IMG/VR virus record: IMGVR_UViG_3300025151_000077
Location: 1-44,253 of that record
Origin: a virus
Strand: one strand, 5' to 3'
Length of the DNA stretch: 44,253 nt
The notes below the pieces were generated by a model. That model was not told the origin of the DNA, made no database searches, and saw only the letters and a program-made list of their open reading frames with translations. The position numbers were made by a program, and so were the translations under genes. Position 1 is the first letter of the stretch; each line of letters starts with the position of its first letter. Shown in pieces: positions 9,401-18,138 of the stretch.

Positions 9401-12400
9401 TGGTAAGGTAGTACCAGTATATGGATTTTCTGGATATGTTACTGTTGGGGAATTATATGGTCCTTCTCTATGATTGGATTGTGCTACTCTAAATCTAATT
9501 TCTGGAGTAGTTGTAGTATTGTCTTGATCTAATCCAGTTTTCTCAATTCTTCCAATTACAGTCTCACCAACCTCAAAAACTCCATTGGTCATGGAAATTT
9601 CTAATAATTTAGGAACGCAATATTTGGTCACATCGTAACCATCAAAGAATGCATAAAGTTTTGTTAGAGGTTTTACTTTTTTAGAAACGAATTGTACGTT
9701 TCTAGATCTCATAATTGCAACAACTTCTCTATTGACAACTCTATCACCAACAGACTGTCTTTCAAATTCTTCGTGAACGATAGTCCTTATTCCATCTCTT
9801 CGATCAATACCATGTTGAATAGTCTGTTGAAGAGTTTGATGTGTTGTAGTAGTTGTAGTTCTTCTAACCCAAGCAGCAGGACCACCACTACCACCATTAA
9901 TCCATCCACCTCTTCCAAAAGTGTGGCCATGAGAAGATCGTAAAGTTCTAGTGCTGTTTCTAACAGTGGTTCCAGTCCATTGAGTATTCCATGCATTCCA
10001 TACAACAGGAGAAAATCCTGTTTGTGGGTCTACATTTAGAGTTCTGGCAGCATCTGCCAAAGTAGTGCTGTAATTTCCTTCGGCCTGGATAATCTTAGCT
10101 TCAAGTCTTGTAGTGTCTACCCAAGTATCAGTTGCTGGAGTTAATTCCAAAGTTCCGTTCCAAAAACTGATAAGGAATGGCGTTACACTTTCAGTTCTAG
10201 TAGCAAATGTTTGCTTCAACCACTCTACCTCATTATAATCAAGAGTAATAACATCACTGTCTCTTCTTACATTGACACCCTCAATTGTAGAAAATCCTAA
10301 GTCTTCATTAGGATCTAAACCCGTGACAGGTCCAGGAATTAAATCAATTGAATTTGTGTAGTGTCTTGGACGTATTTCCTTACGTTTCCTATCAATACTA
10401 TTATTGATAGGAATTTCACTATCTTGAGGTCTGAAATCATTAAAATTATCAACAAAGAATCCAGACTTGAATCTATTTAATCCATCTTGGTCTGGAACAA
10501 ATAAGTTTACTGTATTTGCCTCAAGTAAAGAAAGTGAAGTATAATATTCAAGATTCTTAATTCTATTCTCAAGGTCTTTGATATCGACCATTCTATATCT
10601 TTTATGCTCAAGGAATGAAATATCTGCATTCTCGTTATTATAAAGATATGGCGGAAATACTACGGTAGCAATTTCTAGTGCTTCATCAACTGGTACAGGA
10701 ACTTCTGGATTTTCTGAAGGTGTTCCATATTTTACTTGGAACTTTCCATCTCTAGTTAAGAAGATTCTATCAATTCTTCCCAAATAATATGAGAAGTTTA
10801 CAAGGATATTCTCATCAGATGCTAAAATGTTTGGAGAAGAATTTCCTACTTGATTAAAAGTTCTACCCAAAAATTCTAATGGAGATCTTTTATCTGCACT
10901 TACCGTGTAATTTGATACTCTAGGTCTTATATCGATGATATCGGCATTCAGAATACCATCTACTGCCATTATCTCTCTAGAATAACTAAAATTCTTATAA
11001 GAATTTACAGTGGTAATATCTCCATCATCAGTAGAATCGTATGAAGCACTAGTAAAGTAAACTTTTAATTTTTTGGTTGGTTCGGATGCCTCTGGTCTTC
11101 TTGTGATTGAAGCATAATTGTAAATAGTTGACTCTTGTCCAGTATCAAATGTATAACTTCCTGATATTTCAAAACTATTTGCATCTACTCTTGTAATGGT
11201 TCCAGTTGATGTGGACTCTTTGAAAGAAATTCTTTCTCCCTCTTTAAATTTAATATCATTTTTGTAAACAACTGATATGACAGTATCAGAATTTCTTTCA
11301 ACATAAATTGCAGTGGCACCACTCGTTTCTCCTACTAAAATTTCACCCAGAGTCAAATCTACTGTAGTTGTGGATGGAGTATTCAGTGCTTCGAGGGTTA
11401 ATTTTGGAGCAGATGGATTATTTGCATCGGCAGATTCAAAAATTCCATGAATTTCAATAACATCTGGAACGTTCAGAGAAATTGTTTCATCCTGAACTCT
11501 TGTTCCAAATGCAAAATTACCATAAGTTAATCCATCATTGAGAGTTGTATCACCAGTTCCAGATCCAGAATACTTAGACTTGTCAATAATAATTGCATTT
11601 GTTTTATTTTTATTTTTTACTTTTGCTTTTATATTTCTCTTAGATAAAGTTGCAACTAGTGTCGCTCCAGTATCGTCAGAACCCAAATTCCGAATTTGAC
11701 AGAAATCACCAGAACCAAAGTCAAACTTATCCGCAGTTAATTCTTCTGTAGATCCATCAAATCTCACTAAGGAATATCTTGCGGGAGTGAAAGGTAAAAA
11801 TACTTCACCATCTGCCGCTCTTGGTAATGTTCCTGTGGTGATTTGATTATTTACAATGTTGACTGTAAATGACTTTCTTATAGTCAATGATGCATTTGTT
11901 AAGTCAACGTCAGAAACGTTTCCTTTAGGTAATCTTGTGTAAAGTGTATTATCAGTAGACTCCTCTAAATTAGTTTTTAAAACTTTAAAATCAGTAACAT
12001 TTAATGCTGATCCTGGGAGTTTTCCATCTGCAATTCCGGAAACAGTCGTAACGCCTGAAATAGTAATTGAATTGGTTGCTACAGATTCAACTTTAGCAAA
12101 AATTGGATCATCTGATGATGCTATATCGGTATAGGAAATTACATCTCCAATGACAATATTTCCTGGGAAGAGTGGATTTGCGCTTCTGACAGTACTTTGC
12201 CCATTTGTTAATCCTGGACTGACAGTTGCGATTCCGACATTAAATGCTGTAGATTGAATTACATCTGCACTGAATGTATTAATTCCAATTGTGCCATCAG
12301 TTGTTCCAAAAATAGATTTTACTTTTGATATTCCGTGTTCAGTTACTGCAACAGCAATTCTTCCATCATTTATTCCATTAAAAATCAAAGATTCATTTTC

Positions 12401-13984
12401 AATAAAATTACCACTCTTTTCGTAAACTGTAAGAGCAACACCAGATGTTACTGGATCTTTTAAAAAAGCAGTAGCTCCACTATTAGCACCTTTTATATGA
12501 GTTGGTACGGTAAGAGTTACTGAAGAATTTAAAGTTAAGTTTGTATAAGTTTGAACATCAAATAATGAAAGTCCCCACTCATTATCATCTGCATTTGAAT
12601 CACTATATGTTCCGGATTCTAATTTAAAATCATATACTCTTGCAAGTCCAATCTCATTACCTGGAGCTACTTCTTGACTAGATCCTACCCTAGAATCTCT
12701 CAAACTAACATAGTAAGTATTTCCCAACCCTATAGTTGGAGTTCTGTAAACTCTATTAACGTTTAATGATGATCCAGTATTATAAATTAATGATTCATCT
12801 TCAATTAGTCTAGTTGTTCTTGGTTTTTCTACATCAATAAAAGTAGGTTGTAATGTTTCTACTTCATAACCACGAACAAATGCTCTTCCTGGTGAAATTC
12901 TATAAACTCCCAAATCATCTGATGGTGTTTCTCCATTAGAAGTTAATTGATTTTCTCTATATAACCCCCTATTGCCTAGATTATCATTTAACGAATCAAC
13001 AACAGAAATGTCAAATGGTTTGACGTAGTAATCCCCAGATTCTGCAAATGTTCTTCTTGCTAATGTATCTTCAATATTATTATATCCTGGTCCACCACCA
13101 AGGTCTCCTCTTCGTACCTTTGTTCTGACATTTCCGTCAGTTATTGTTGCTAATTCAACAAAGTTAGTATCATCAAAATCGTTAAGTGCTTTTTTAAATA
13201 GACTTACTGAAAGTTTTAATCTATCTGCACCTGGTGCTGCATAATTATTATAACCCTGAGAATTATCGTTCAGATCTTCATCAAGGTCTGCATTGATAAT
13301 CTCTTCATTTACAAATAAACCAACTCTATAATTAGGTTTGCTGTCATATTGATCTAATATTAAAGTTTCTCTATTAACATTTACAAAATTACCTCTTACA
13401 AAATAGACACCACTTTCAATTTGAAATGAAGATCCAGTCGCAGCAGCTTCATTTGCAATAGTGATTGCAAATGGTGATCCTACTTCTATAGATGCATTTC
13501 CTATCAGTCCAGAAGTAATAATATCACTACAAGACAACTCTTCTCCATCACTAAAGACTTGAGTAGAATTATTTGCAGTGCTGGAACCCAAGTAATTGAT
13601 ATAAAGTGTTAATGTATTTCTTTCTGAGTCTTCCGGCAGCAGTACATAATCAACATACGCAGTAACACCAGAGGTTAATCCAGTAATTTTTGTTCCAACC
13701 AATTGATCAGCATAAGCAGAAACTGGTACTCCTTGGTAAATATTTTCAAGTTGGATACAGTAATATAATTGACTATAACCAGTATTTCCGGGAATTACCT
13801 TTTCGCCTTCCTTAAAAAAATGTTGACCAAACTTTTCAATTTGGTTTTGTAATATTGACTGTAAATTAGTTAATTCTCTAGCCTGAACAGGATATCCAGG
13901 TTTAAATAACACCCTATGATAATCATTCGCAGGATCAAAATCGTCAAAATATGGAGCTACGTTGAGATTAGTTTGCTGTGGCAT
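6467..13984 (-). CDS. Giant virion structural protein, DUF4815 type, 2505 aa
   Basis: The N-terminus NVAPYFDDFDPANDYHRVLF, then PVQARELTNLQSILQNQIEK, is the start of the DUF4815 family of cyanophage structural proteins. Further family marks are RSRNVQF...FFDGYDVTKYC at about residue 1425 and WYDPLAQSFLVEDDTG at about 1685. A run of Thr (TTTTTT) is near residue 1375. Between about 1880 and 2010 lie two Gly-rich GxGYxxxP-type units, and near 2115 a GDEIIEYT...VRGSNQRG module like that in gp15. No T4 protein of this size occupies the place between gp8 and gp13. It probably forms part of the outer baseplate or fibre attachment; this is inference from position. Confidence 0.85.
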   Translation of the reverse strand: MPQQTNLNVAPYFDDFDPANDYHRVLFKPGYPVQARELTNLQSILQNQIEKFGQHFFKEGEKVIPGNTGYSQLYYCIQLENIYQGVPVSAYADQLVGTKITGLTSGVTAYVDYVLLPEDSERNTLTLYINYLGSSTANNSTQVFSDGEELSCSDIITSGLIGNASIEVGSPFAITIANEAAATGSSFQIESGVYFVRGNFVNVNRETLILDQYDSKPNYRVGLFVNEEIINADLDEDLNDNSQGYNNYAAPGADRLKLSVSLFKKALNDFDDTNFVELATITDGNVRTKVRRGDLGGGPGYNNIEDTLARRTFAESGDYYVKPFDISVVDSLNDNLGNRGLYRENQLTSNGETPSDDLGVYRISPGRAFVRGYEVETLQPTFIDVEKPRTTRLIEDESLIYNTGSSLNVNRVYRTPTIGLGNTYYVSLRDSRVGSSQEVAPGNEIGLARVYDFKLESGTYSDSNADDNEWGLSLFDVQTYTNLTLNSSVTLTVPTHIKGANSGATAFLKDPVTSGVALTVYEKSGNFIENESLIFNGINDGRIAVAVTEHGISKVKSIFGTTDGTIGINTFSADVIQSTAFNVGIATVSPGLTNGQSTVRSANPLFPGNIVIGDVISYTDIASSDDPIFAKVESVATNSITISGVTTVSGIADGKLPGSALNVTDFKVLKTNLEESTDNTLYTRLPKGNVSDVDLTNASLTIRKSFTVNIVNNQITTGTLPRAADGEVFLPFTPARYSLVRFDGSTEELTADKFDFGSGDFCQIRNLGSDDTGATLVATLSKRNIKAKVKNKNKTNAIIIDKSKYSGSGTGDTTLNDGLTYGNFAFGTRVQDETISLNVPDVIEIHGIFESADANNPSAPKLTLEALNTPSTTTVDLTLGEILVGETSGATAIYVERNSDTVISVVYKNDIKFKEGERISFKESTSTGTITRVDANSFEISGSYTFDTGQESTIYNYASITRRPEASEPTKKLKVYFTSASYDSTDDGDITTVNSYKNFSYSREIMAVDGILNADIIDIRPRVSNYTVSADKRSPLEFLGRTFNQVGNSSPNILASDENILVNFSYYLGRIDRIFLTRDGKFQVKYGTPSENPEVPVPVDEALEIATVVFPPYLYNNENADISFLEHKRYRMVDIKDLENRIKNLEYYTSLSLLEANTVNLFVPDQDGLNRFKSGFFVDNFNDFRPQDSEIPINNSIDRKRKEIRPRHYTNSIDLIPGPVTGLDPNEDLGFSTIEGVNVRRDSDVITLDYNEVEWLKQTFATRTESVTPFLISFWNGTLELTPATDTWVDTTRLEAKIIQAEGNYSTTLADAARTLNVDPQTGFSPVVWNAWNTQWTGTTVRNSTRTLRSSHGHTFGRGGWINGGSGGPAAWVRRTTTTTTHQTLQQTIQHGIDRRDGIRTIVHEEFERQSVGDRVVNREVVAIMRSRNVQFVSKKVKPLTKLYAFFDGYDVTKYCVPKLLEISMTNGVFEVGETVIGRIEKTGLDQDNTTTTPEIRFRVAQSNHREGPYNSPTVTYPENPYTGTTLPTDYSSTSIILNVDTFSLSNEVQGSYYGWAEEGMVLVGASSGATATITNYRLVSDLSATLIGSFYIPDPNNPNHPKFETGTKTFTLTNDEDNDVDNANTIAEETFTSSGTIETVQENIISLRNARIERRREFQERNVNRDLGTRVTSSRSSSSTSESIVGWYDPLAQSFLVEDDTGVFITKCDVFFKSKDDMDIPVVFQIRTMENGFPTPNVLPFSEIVLDPSDVNISADGSVATTFEFKAPVYLAGGNTEYAIALASNSTKYSVYISRIGENDLLSDTFISNQPYLGSLFKSQNASTWEPSQWEDLKFTLYRADFVESGSVEFYNPELSEGNGQIPTLMPQSLNFQSRQIRVGLGTTLGDTGYANGNTFTQTGTNATGNLVGTAGSVTGTLSITNTGIGYTPSVGGLTFNNVNLVTLTGKGRGATANVTISSGVAAAATISNGGSGYQVGDVLGISTIGISSVGRDARLSVVSIGQTSELILDNIQGQWIVGSANTIFYTNSSGISTELNYDNGGDIQVSTVNVDRDGLHVKVDHQNHGMYFDDNLVRITGAETDVKPSKLTGTLSLGDTTPITVEDASSFAQFEGVGVGTTNVGYALIGDEIIEYTNVDGNNLGGNIVRGSNQRGVYPVGTPVYKYELNGINLHRINKVHNLSDSTVTNPITYDSYTIKLDTSELINSNNDDRSDNVGFRQLYPTTTKSTGGYKIRASQNMPFEIATPQIQTLTVSGTNVTAEMRTLTSQSISGTEIPYVDAGYEPVTINESNYFETPRMVASKVNEDAKLTNIPGAKSLNLRMSLTTTDTRVSPVIDSQRVSAILTSNRVNNPISDYVTDPRVNTLTEDPHAFQYISKEINLENPASSLKILVNAHINLDNDIRAFYAISDKDGFNPIFEPFPGFDNLDRRGRVINPALNSGRSDKLVPKANFKSFEGDQLQYSEFTFSVDDLPAFRSYKIKIVMSSTNQVYVPRMKDLRVIALA

Positions 13985-13990
13985 GATTTT

Positions 13991-15544
13991 TTAGAACTGC
14001 AAAATGACTTTAATATCTTCTTTTTGGTTTGATGATCTTGTAATAGATGGTCTATTATCAACATAGATAATATTTCCAGTATATTTTTTCACTTCAGGAT
14101 CAGCAAGACCATTGGTATATTCCTGACCAAGATAGTATGTACGATTATTTATTACGGTAGAGAGACCTGTGAATGAAGTATCAATTGCCAAATTTGCTCC
14201 AGATGATGGAATAATTGTAAGATTTCCTCCTGTACCGGGAGTACTTGTAAACTGAAGAGAATCAAATCCATATGTTGGATTAGTTACACCAATCCCCGCT
14301 GTAGTAAATCCTGCAGTTGTTCTATCTTGCCAATACTTTAAAACACCTGTTGTTTGATTGTAACTAATTACCCTGCCAATTGCGGTAGAACCTGCAGAAA
14401 TAGTCTGAGTTACGTATGAATCTGCATCAAAGGTTGCAGAACTATATCCAGTGCCTGTCAATCTAAGCGCAGCAACTGCACTCGCTTTATCTAAATTTAA
14501 AATAGAAGAATCAGATCTTCTTGGATTTTCTACAATACCAATTCTTGCAATTTGATTTCCTGTAATAAAATCTGGGTTAGAAATATCATTTTCAATTCTC
14601 GAATACATTAAAACGTTGTAAGCACCCAATTCTCTGTAAATATCTGCACCATGCCCTCCTTGTGGAGTAATAATAATGTCGAAAGTAGGTCTTGTGGTTC
14701 CTGTTGGAACTCCACCCGCTTCTAAATCTACAGTTCCATAAGTATAACCAGAACCTTGATTTGAAATAGTTATTGATTGAACTTTCCTATCATTATTTGT
14801 TACGATTGTACACTCCGCACCAGTACCATCACCTTTAATTGGAACTCTTGTATATTCTGTACCACCCTCTGGACCAACAGCAATTCCTCTGTTCGTAATG
14901 GTTGCAATTTTAATAGATCCATCAACAGAATTATCTCTTACTGAGGCATTGTCAGTAGCAGTAGACCAATCCTGAGGTACAGGCATAAAGTCTGTGGATT
15001 CAAATTTTATAATATCACTTGGTCTAATTGTATAAAGATACTTCCAAATATAACCATCACCACTACTTCCAGCTGATCTTGGTTCCAAATCAGTAAACGT
15101 CGGTTCGTCGAGAGATGGTCTACCACTTGGATTATCTGGGTCTGTTCCATTTTGGAGACAGATATAAACTCTATAGTCGCTATTTAAAACATAAAATGCC
15201 GAAGAATATAAGTTCGTTGCACCTGAAATGGGAGCAGTATTAGATCTACTATAATCATGGCGATACATGTCATAAGTAGTTCCTGATGACCAATCTCTCT
15301 TGGATATAACCTGCCTCACATCAGAAGAAGTAATCTTCTTTAATGCAATAATAGTATCCCAATAATCATTCTCCTCATTGAAATTATCTTTGGGAGATGG
15401 TGGATTATTATCCCAATCTGGTTGAAAATTGGGAGCATTAGGTAATCCAATAAAAGAATAATACGAATTGCTTGAGGATTTGACTCCATCCACAAAATTT
15501 TTCGCATTTAATATTCTAATCTGGTCAGTTATAATGGCAGCCAT
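13991..15544 (-). CDS. gp8: Baseplate wedge protein gp8
   Basis: I recognise the N-terminus (TDQIRILNAKNFVDGVKSSS, then YYSFIGLPNAP) and the block SGTTYDMYRHDYSR as the protein annotated gp8 in cyanomyoviruses, a component of the six baseplate wedges. At 517 residues it is longer than T4 gp8 (334). A Gly-rich unit SNQGSGYTYGTVDLEAGG (about residues 260-280) matches the repeat family in gp14 and the giant proteins. Its own late promoter motif lies 18 bases upstream. It is followed six bases later by the DUF4815-type gene. The gp8 name rests on recalled family annotation rather than alignment. Confidence 0.8.
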   Translation of the reverse strand: MAAIITDQIRILNAKNFVDGVKSSSNSYYSFIGLPNAPNFQPDWDNNPPSPKDNFNEENDYWDTIIALKKITSSDVRQVISKRDWSSGTTYDMYRHDYSRSNTAPISGATNLYSSAFYVLNSDYRVYICLQNGTDPDNPSGRPSLDEPTFTDLEPRSAGSSGDGYIWKYLYTIRPSDIIKFESTDFMPVPQDWSTATDNASVRDNSVDGSIKIATITNRGIAVGPEGGTEYTRVPIKGDGTGAECTIVTNNDRKVQSITISNQGSGYTYGTVDLEAGGVPTGTTRPTFDIIITPQGGHGADIYRELGAYNVLMYSRIENDISNPDFITGNQIARIGIVENPRRSDSSILNLDKASAVAALRLTGTGYSSATFDADSYVTQTISAGSTAIGRVISYNQTTGVLKYWQDRTTAGFTTAGIGVTNPTYGFDSLQFTSTPGTGGNLTIIPSSGANLAIDTSFTGLSTVINNRTYYLGQEYTNGLADPEVKKYTGNIIYVDNRPSITRSSNQKEDIKVILQF

Positions 15545-15562
15545 TGGATACAGGTTTTTCTT

Positions 15563-15570
15563 TATTTATT
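15563..15570 (-). promoter_or_regulatory. Late promoter motif AATAAATA (gp8)
   Basis: A perfect NATAAATA octamer sits 18 bases upstream of the gp8 start. Just before it in the transcript is a weak hairpin, GGAC and GTCC around six bases (15571-15584), which has no following T-run. Confidence 0.65.
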
Positions 15571-15591
15571 GGACTTTTTGGTCCTTTACTA

Positions 15592-17130
15592 TTATGCTAA
15601 TGCAAAGGAAGTGGAACCAATACCAGCAACAGTGAATGTTAATACTCCAGCACTATGTGTTATGACTACGGGAGTAGTTGATGCTGCGCCAATAAAACCA
15701 CCAGTAGCAGTAATAATTCCAGAAGTATTTAAATTATAATCTCCATCTGTCAATCCAGATGCATTTCCAGTAACATTGCCAGTTAAACTACCAACAAATG
15801 ATGTTGCAGTAGCAACACCACTTAATGTAAGATCAATACCAGTAGCACCTACTGGCGCTAAACTAATAGCAGTGGATGCTGTACCAGTTAATGGTCCAAC
15901 AAATTCAGATGCAGTAATTATTCCAGAGGTATTTACGTCAGTGCTTGCTCCAATTCCCGCATTTACTACGTGTATTCTGCCTTTCATAGCAGCGTGTGAT
16001 GTACACACATACTGTAGTTCAGATGCCTCATCCATTCGAACATCCCAGAATTGTGTTCCCTCTTGTAATGGGTTGCTTCCAGAAACACCGTCTCCCGATG
16101 TTAATGCAACACCCGCCACTGTTTCAAGTTGAAATGGATGAGCATCCATATTATTGATAAATCTGTATCTCTGTCCCCGTAAAACAGTTATTTCTGGATT
16201 TTGTTCTGTTCCATCAAACCCCTGACCAGTGAAAGTATAATATGTGTTTCCTCCATCCGCACCAAGAGTCCATGATCCAACATAAGTTACATGAGTTGCT
16301 ACTGTAGCAGTGGCAGCATTACCTGTGATGTCAGAAGTAATCGATGCTGGCAATCTATCATCACTAATAGTTCCTGTAGTAATATTTGCAGCATTAGAAA
16401 GACGATTTGCTGTATCTGCAATACCGGTAAGATTTCCATAGAAATTAGCAGCTGTTACTGAACTAGAAGCAGACACATTAGCTGCATTAACATCACCAGA
16501 TAAACCTATATCAGTTGCACTAATAGTAACAGCAGTCAAAACACCAGCTTGGACATTAATACCACCAGCAGTTACATCAATTCCACCAGAAACAACATCA
16601 ATACCAATATTAGCAGTAACAACACCAACAGAATCTACATTTTTAACATCTTCATAGGTTAATGTTCCTCCAATAGTTACACTACCAGAAAATTCTGCCG
16701 ATACTGCAGTAATTACTCCCACTTCAATATTAGGAGTTCCTTGTAATGCATTCGCAACTGTTGCTGTTGTTGCAGTACCTGTTACGTCTCCAGTTAATGC
16801 ACCTACAAACGAGTTTGCACTAGCGGTAGCAAACGTTGATACTCCAGAAATAACATGAACATTTGAAGAAATTAGATCGGGCAATCGATCATCACTAATA
16901 GTTCCTGTAGTAATGTTTGCCCCATCAGCAAGAGTGGTTGCATTGCTTGCAGTACCAGTAACATCTCCCGTTAATGGTCCACTGAACGATGTGGCAGTTA
17001 CAACGCCAGTAACATTTAATCCTCCAGCACCGCTAAGAGATGCTCCAGAGGGGATAGTAGCGCCATGAGTCAGTTCAACAGCACCTGAACCTGCCTCATT
17101 CTTAATACTATTGACTCTAATCTCAGACAT
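15592..17130 (-). CDS. Tail-fibre-like protein with an embedded cupredoxin-like domain, 512 aa
   Basis: Most of the protein consists of short Gly/Thr/Ala repeats of the fibre kind (SGPLTGDVTGTASNATTLAD; ITTGTISDDRLP occurs twice). At about residues 283-391 this is interrupted by a globular domain with the order of a type 1 copper protein: YYTFTGQGFDG, EITVLRGQRYRF, then His331 (DAHPF), and Cys376, His379 and Met382 in VCTSHAAMKG. The C-x2-H-x2-M spacing equals that of amicyanin. The gene has its own late promoter and lies between the gp9/gp10-like protein and gp8, so the product is probably on the baseplate periphery. Copper binding is inferred from the residues only. Confidence 0.8.
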   Translation of the reverse strand: MSEIRVNSIKNEAGSGAVELTHGATIPSGASLSGAGGLNVTGVVTATSFSGPLTGDVTGTASNATTLADGANITTGTISDDRLPDLISSNVHVISGVSTFATASANSFVGALTGDVTGTATTATVANALQGTPNIEVGVITAVSAEFSGSVTIGGTLTYEDVKNVDSVGVVTANIGIDVVSGGIDVTAGGINVQAGVLTAVTISATDIGLSGDVNAANVSASSSVTAANFYGNLTGIADTANRLSNAANITTGTISDDRLPASITSDITGNAATATVATHVTYVGSWTLGADGGNTYYTFTGQGFDGTEQNPEITVLRGQRYRFINNMDAHPFQLETVAGVALTSGDGVSGSNPLQEGTQFWDVRMDEASELQYVCTSHAAMKGRIHVVNAGIGASTDVNTSGIITASEFVGPLTGTASTAISLAPVGATGIDLTLSGVATATSFVGSLTGNVTGNASGLTDGDYNLNTSGIITATGGFIGAASTTPVVITHSAGVLTFTVAGIGSTSFALA

Positions 17131-17157
17131 CTTGATTCTAATCTTTTTTGCTTCTTT

Positions 17158-17165
17158 TATTTATT
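17158..17165 (-). promoter_or_regulatory. Late promoter motif AATAAATA (fibre protein)
   Basis: The octamer overlaps the stop codon of the upstream gp9/gp10-like gene and lies 27 bases before the start of the cupredoxin-bearing fibre gene. Confidence 0.65.
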
Positions 17166-18108
17166 AAAAAATATTCAACACATTTAACAAGATAGTAGTT
17201 CCAGATCCAACTGTCATAGTACCACCACTAGCGACTCTAATATTTTTTTCTCTCGCAAATACTAAATTTCCACTAGTGTCATCTGATGCTACGAGAATAT
17301 TTTCCCCTGCTTTGACAATAATTTCCTTTGGTGTTTTAAAGAATGCATTTAGAGAAGATGCTGGATCTGGAGATAATGCAGTCGCAAGTCCAGATATTCC
17401 TGTTAATCTACTTCCATCGCCATAATATTTGTCATCTACAGTTAAGGAACCTGCTACACCAACAACACCAAGAGTAGCAATACCAGTAACATTTAGATTT
17501 CTACTTATATTTACCTCATCATACGTAATATCATCTTTTACATATAAGTCTCCACCAACATATAAGTCGCCACCAGTAGTTGTAATGCCGCCACTAGCAG
17601 ACAGGGTTGTTATTCCTGTACTGTGCAATTCATAAAAAGATCCAATGCCACTTCCAATAACATTTACTGCATTTGTTGCATCTGTCGCAAATCCCGCAGT
17701 ATGTGCATATGTAGAGACTCCAGCAAGAACTGCATAATCTGCATTAGTCGCAATGCCTGCAGAAGTTGCATAAGTTGCACTACTAGCATTACCAGAAAAA
17801 GTTCCAGTAAATGTTGTTGCAGTTACTAATCCAGTTCCACTTACATTTAAATTTCCTACAAATTCAACATCACCTAAAGTTTCTAAAATTTTAGTTGGAC
17901 TGGTTGTTCCAATACCAACTTTCCCTAGAGTGTTAATACCAACTCCAGTTTCTTCCCAAACGTTTGCAGTAAATGATAAAGTTGATCCATTACCAAAATA
18001 ATCATAAATTTCTTCAAAATTAGTATTAATTTTCCCACCGGCAATTCTGAGGGAATCACCCGTTCCATCATTTGCGCCTATACCGGTGTTTATGCCTAAT
18101 CTTGCCAT
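17164..18108 (-). CDS. Baseplate fibre protein with gp9/gp10-type N-terminus, 314 aa
   Basis: Residues 8-40 (IGANDGTGDSLR, then GGKINTNFEEIYDYFGNG) match the N-terminal pattern DGTGDxLRxxGxKINxNF shared by T4 gp10 and, more loosely, gp9. That region ties the protein to the baseplate. The rest is fibre-like repeats (FSGNASSATYATSAGIATN; YVGGDLYVKDDI). The last part, from about residue 255, is a small beta domain ending in GTTILLNVLNIF. At 314 residues it is shorter than T4 gp10 (602). Position after the gp7-like gene fits gp9 or gp10. I cannot decide between them, so no symbol is given. Confidence 0.75.
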   Translation of the reverse strand: MARLGINTGIGANDGTGDSLRIAGGKINTNFEEIYDYFGNGSTLSFTANVWEETGVGINTLGKVGIGTTSPTKILETLGDVEFVGNLNVSGTGLVTATTFTGTFSGNASSATYATSAGIATNADYAVLAGVSTYAHTAGFATDATNAVNVIGSGIGSFYELHSTGITTLSASGGITTTGGDLYVGGDLYVKDDITYDEVNISRNLNVTGIATLGVVGVAGSLTVDDKYYGDGSRLTGISGLATALSPDPASSLNAFFKTPKEIIVKAGENILVASDDTSGNLVFAREKNIRVASGGTMTVGSGTTILLNVLNIF

Positions 18109-18130
18109 TTATAGACCTTTTGGTTTAAAA

Positions 18131-18138
18131 ATATTTAG
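18131..18138 (-). promoter_or_regulatory. Late promoter motif CTAAATAT
   Basis: The octamer overlaps the stop codon of the giant gp7-position gene and lies 22 bases upstream of the gp9/gp10-like start. Confidence 0.55.
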
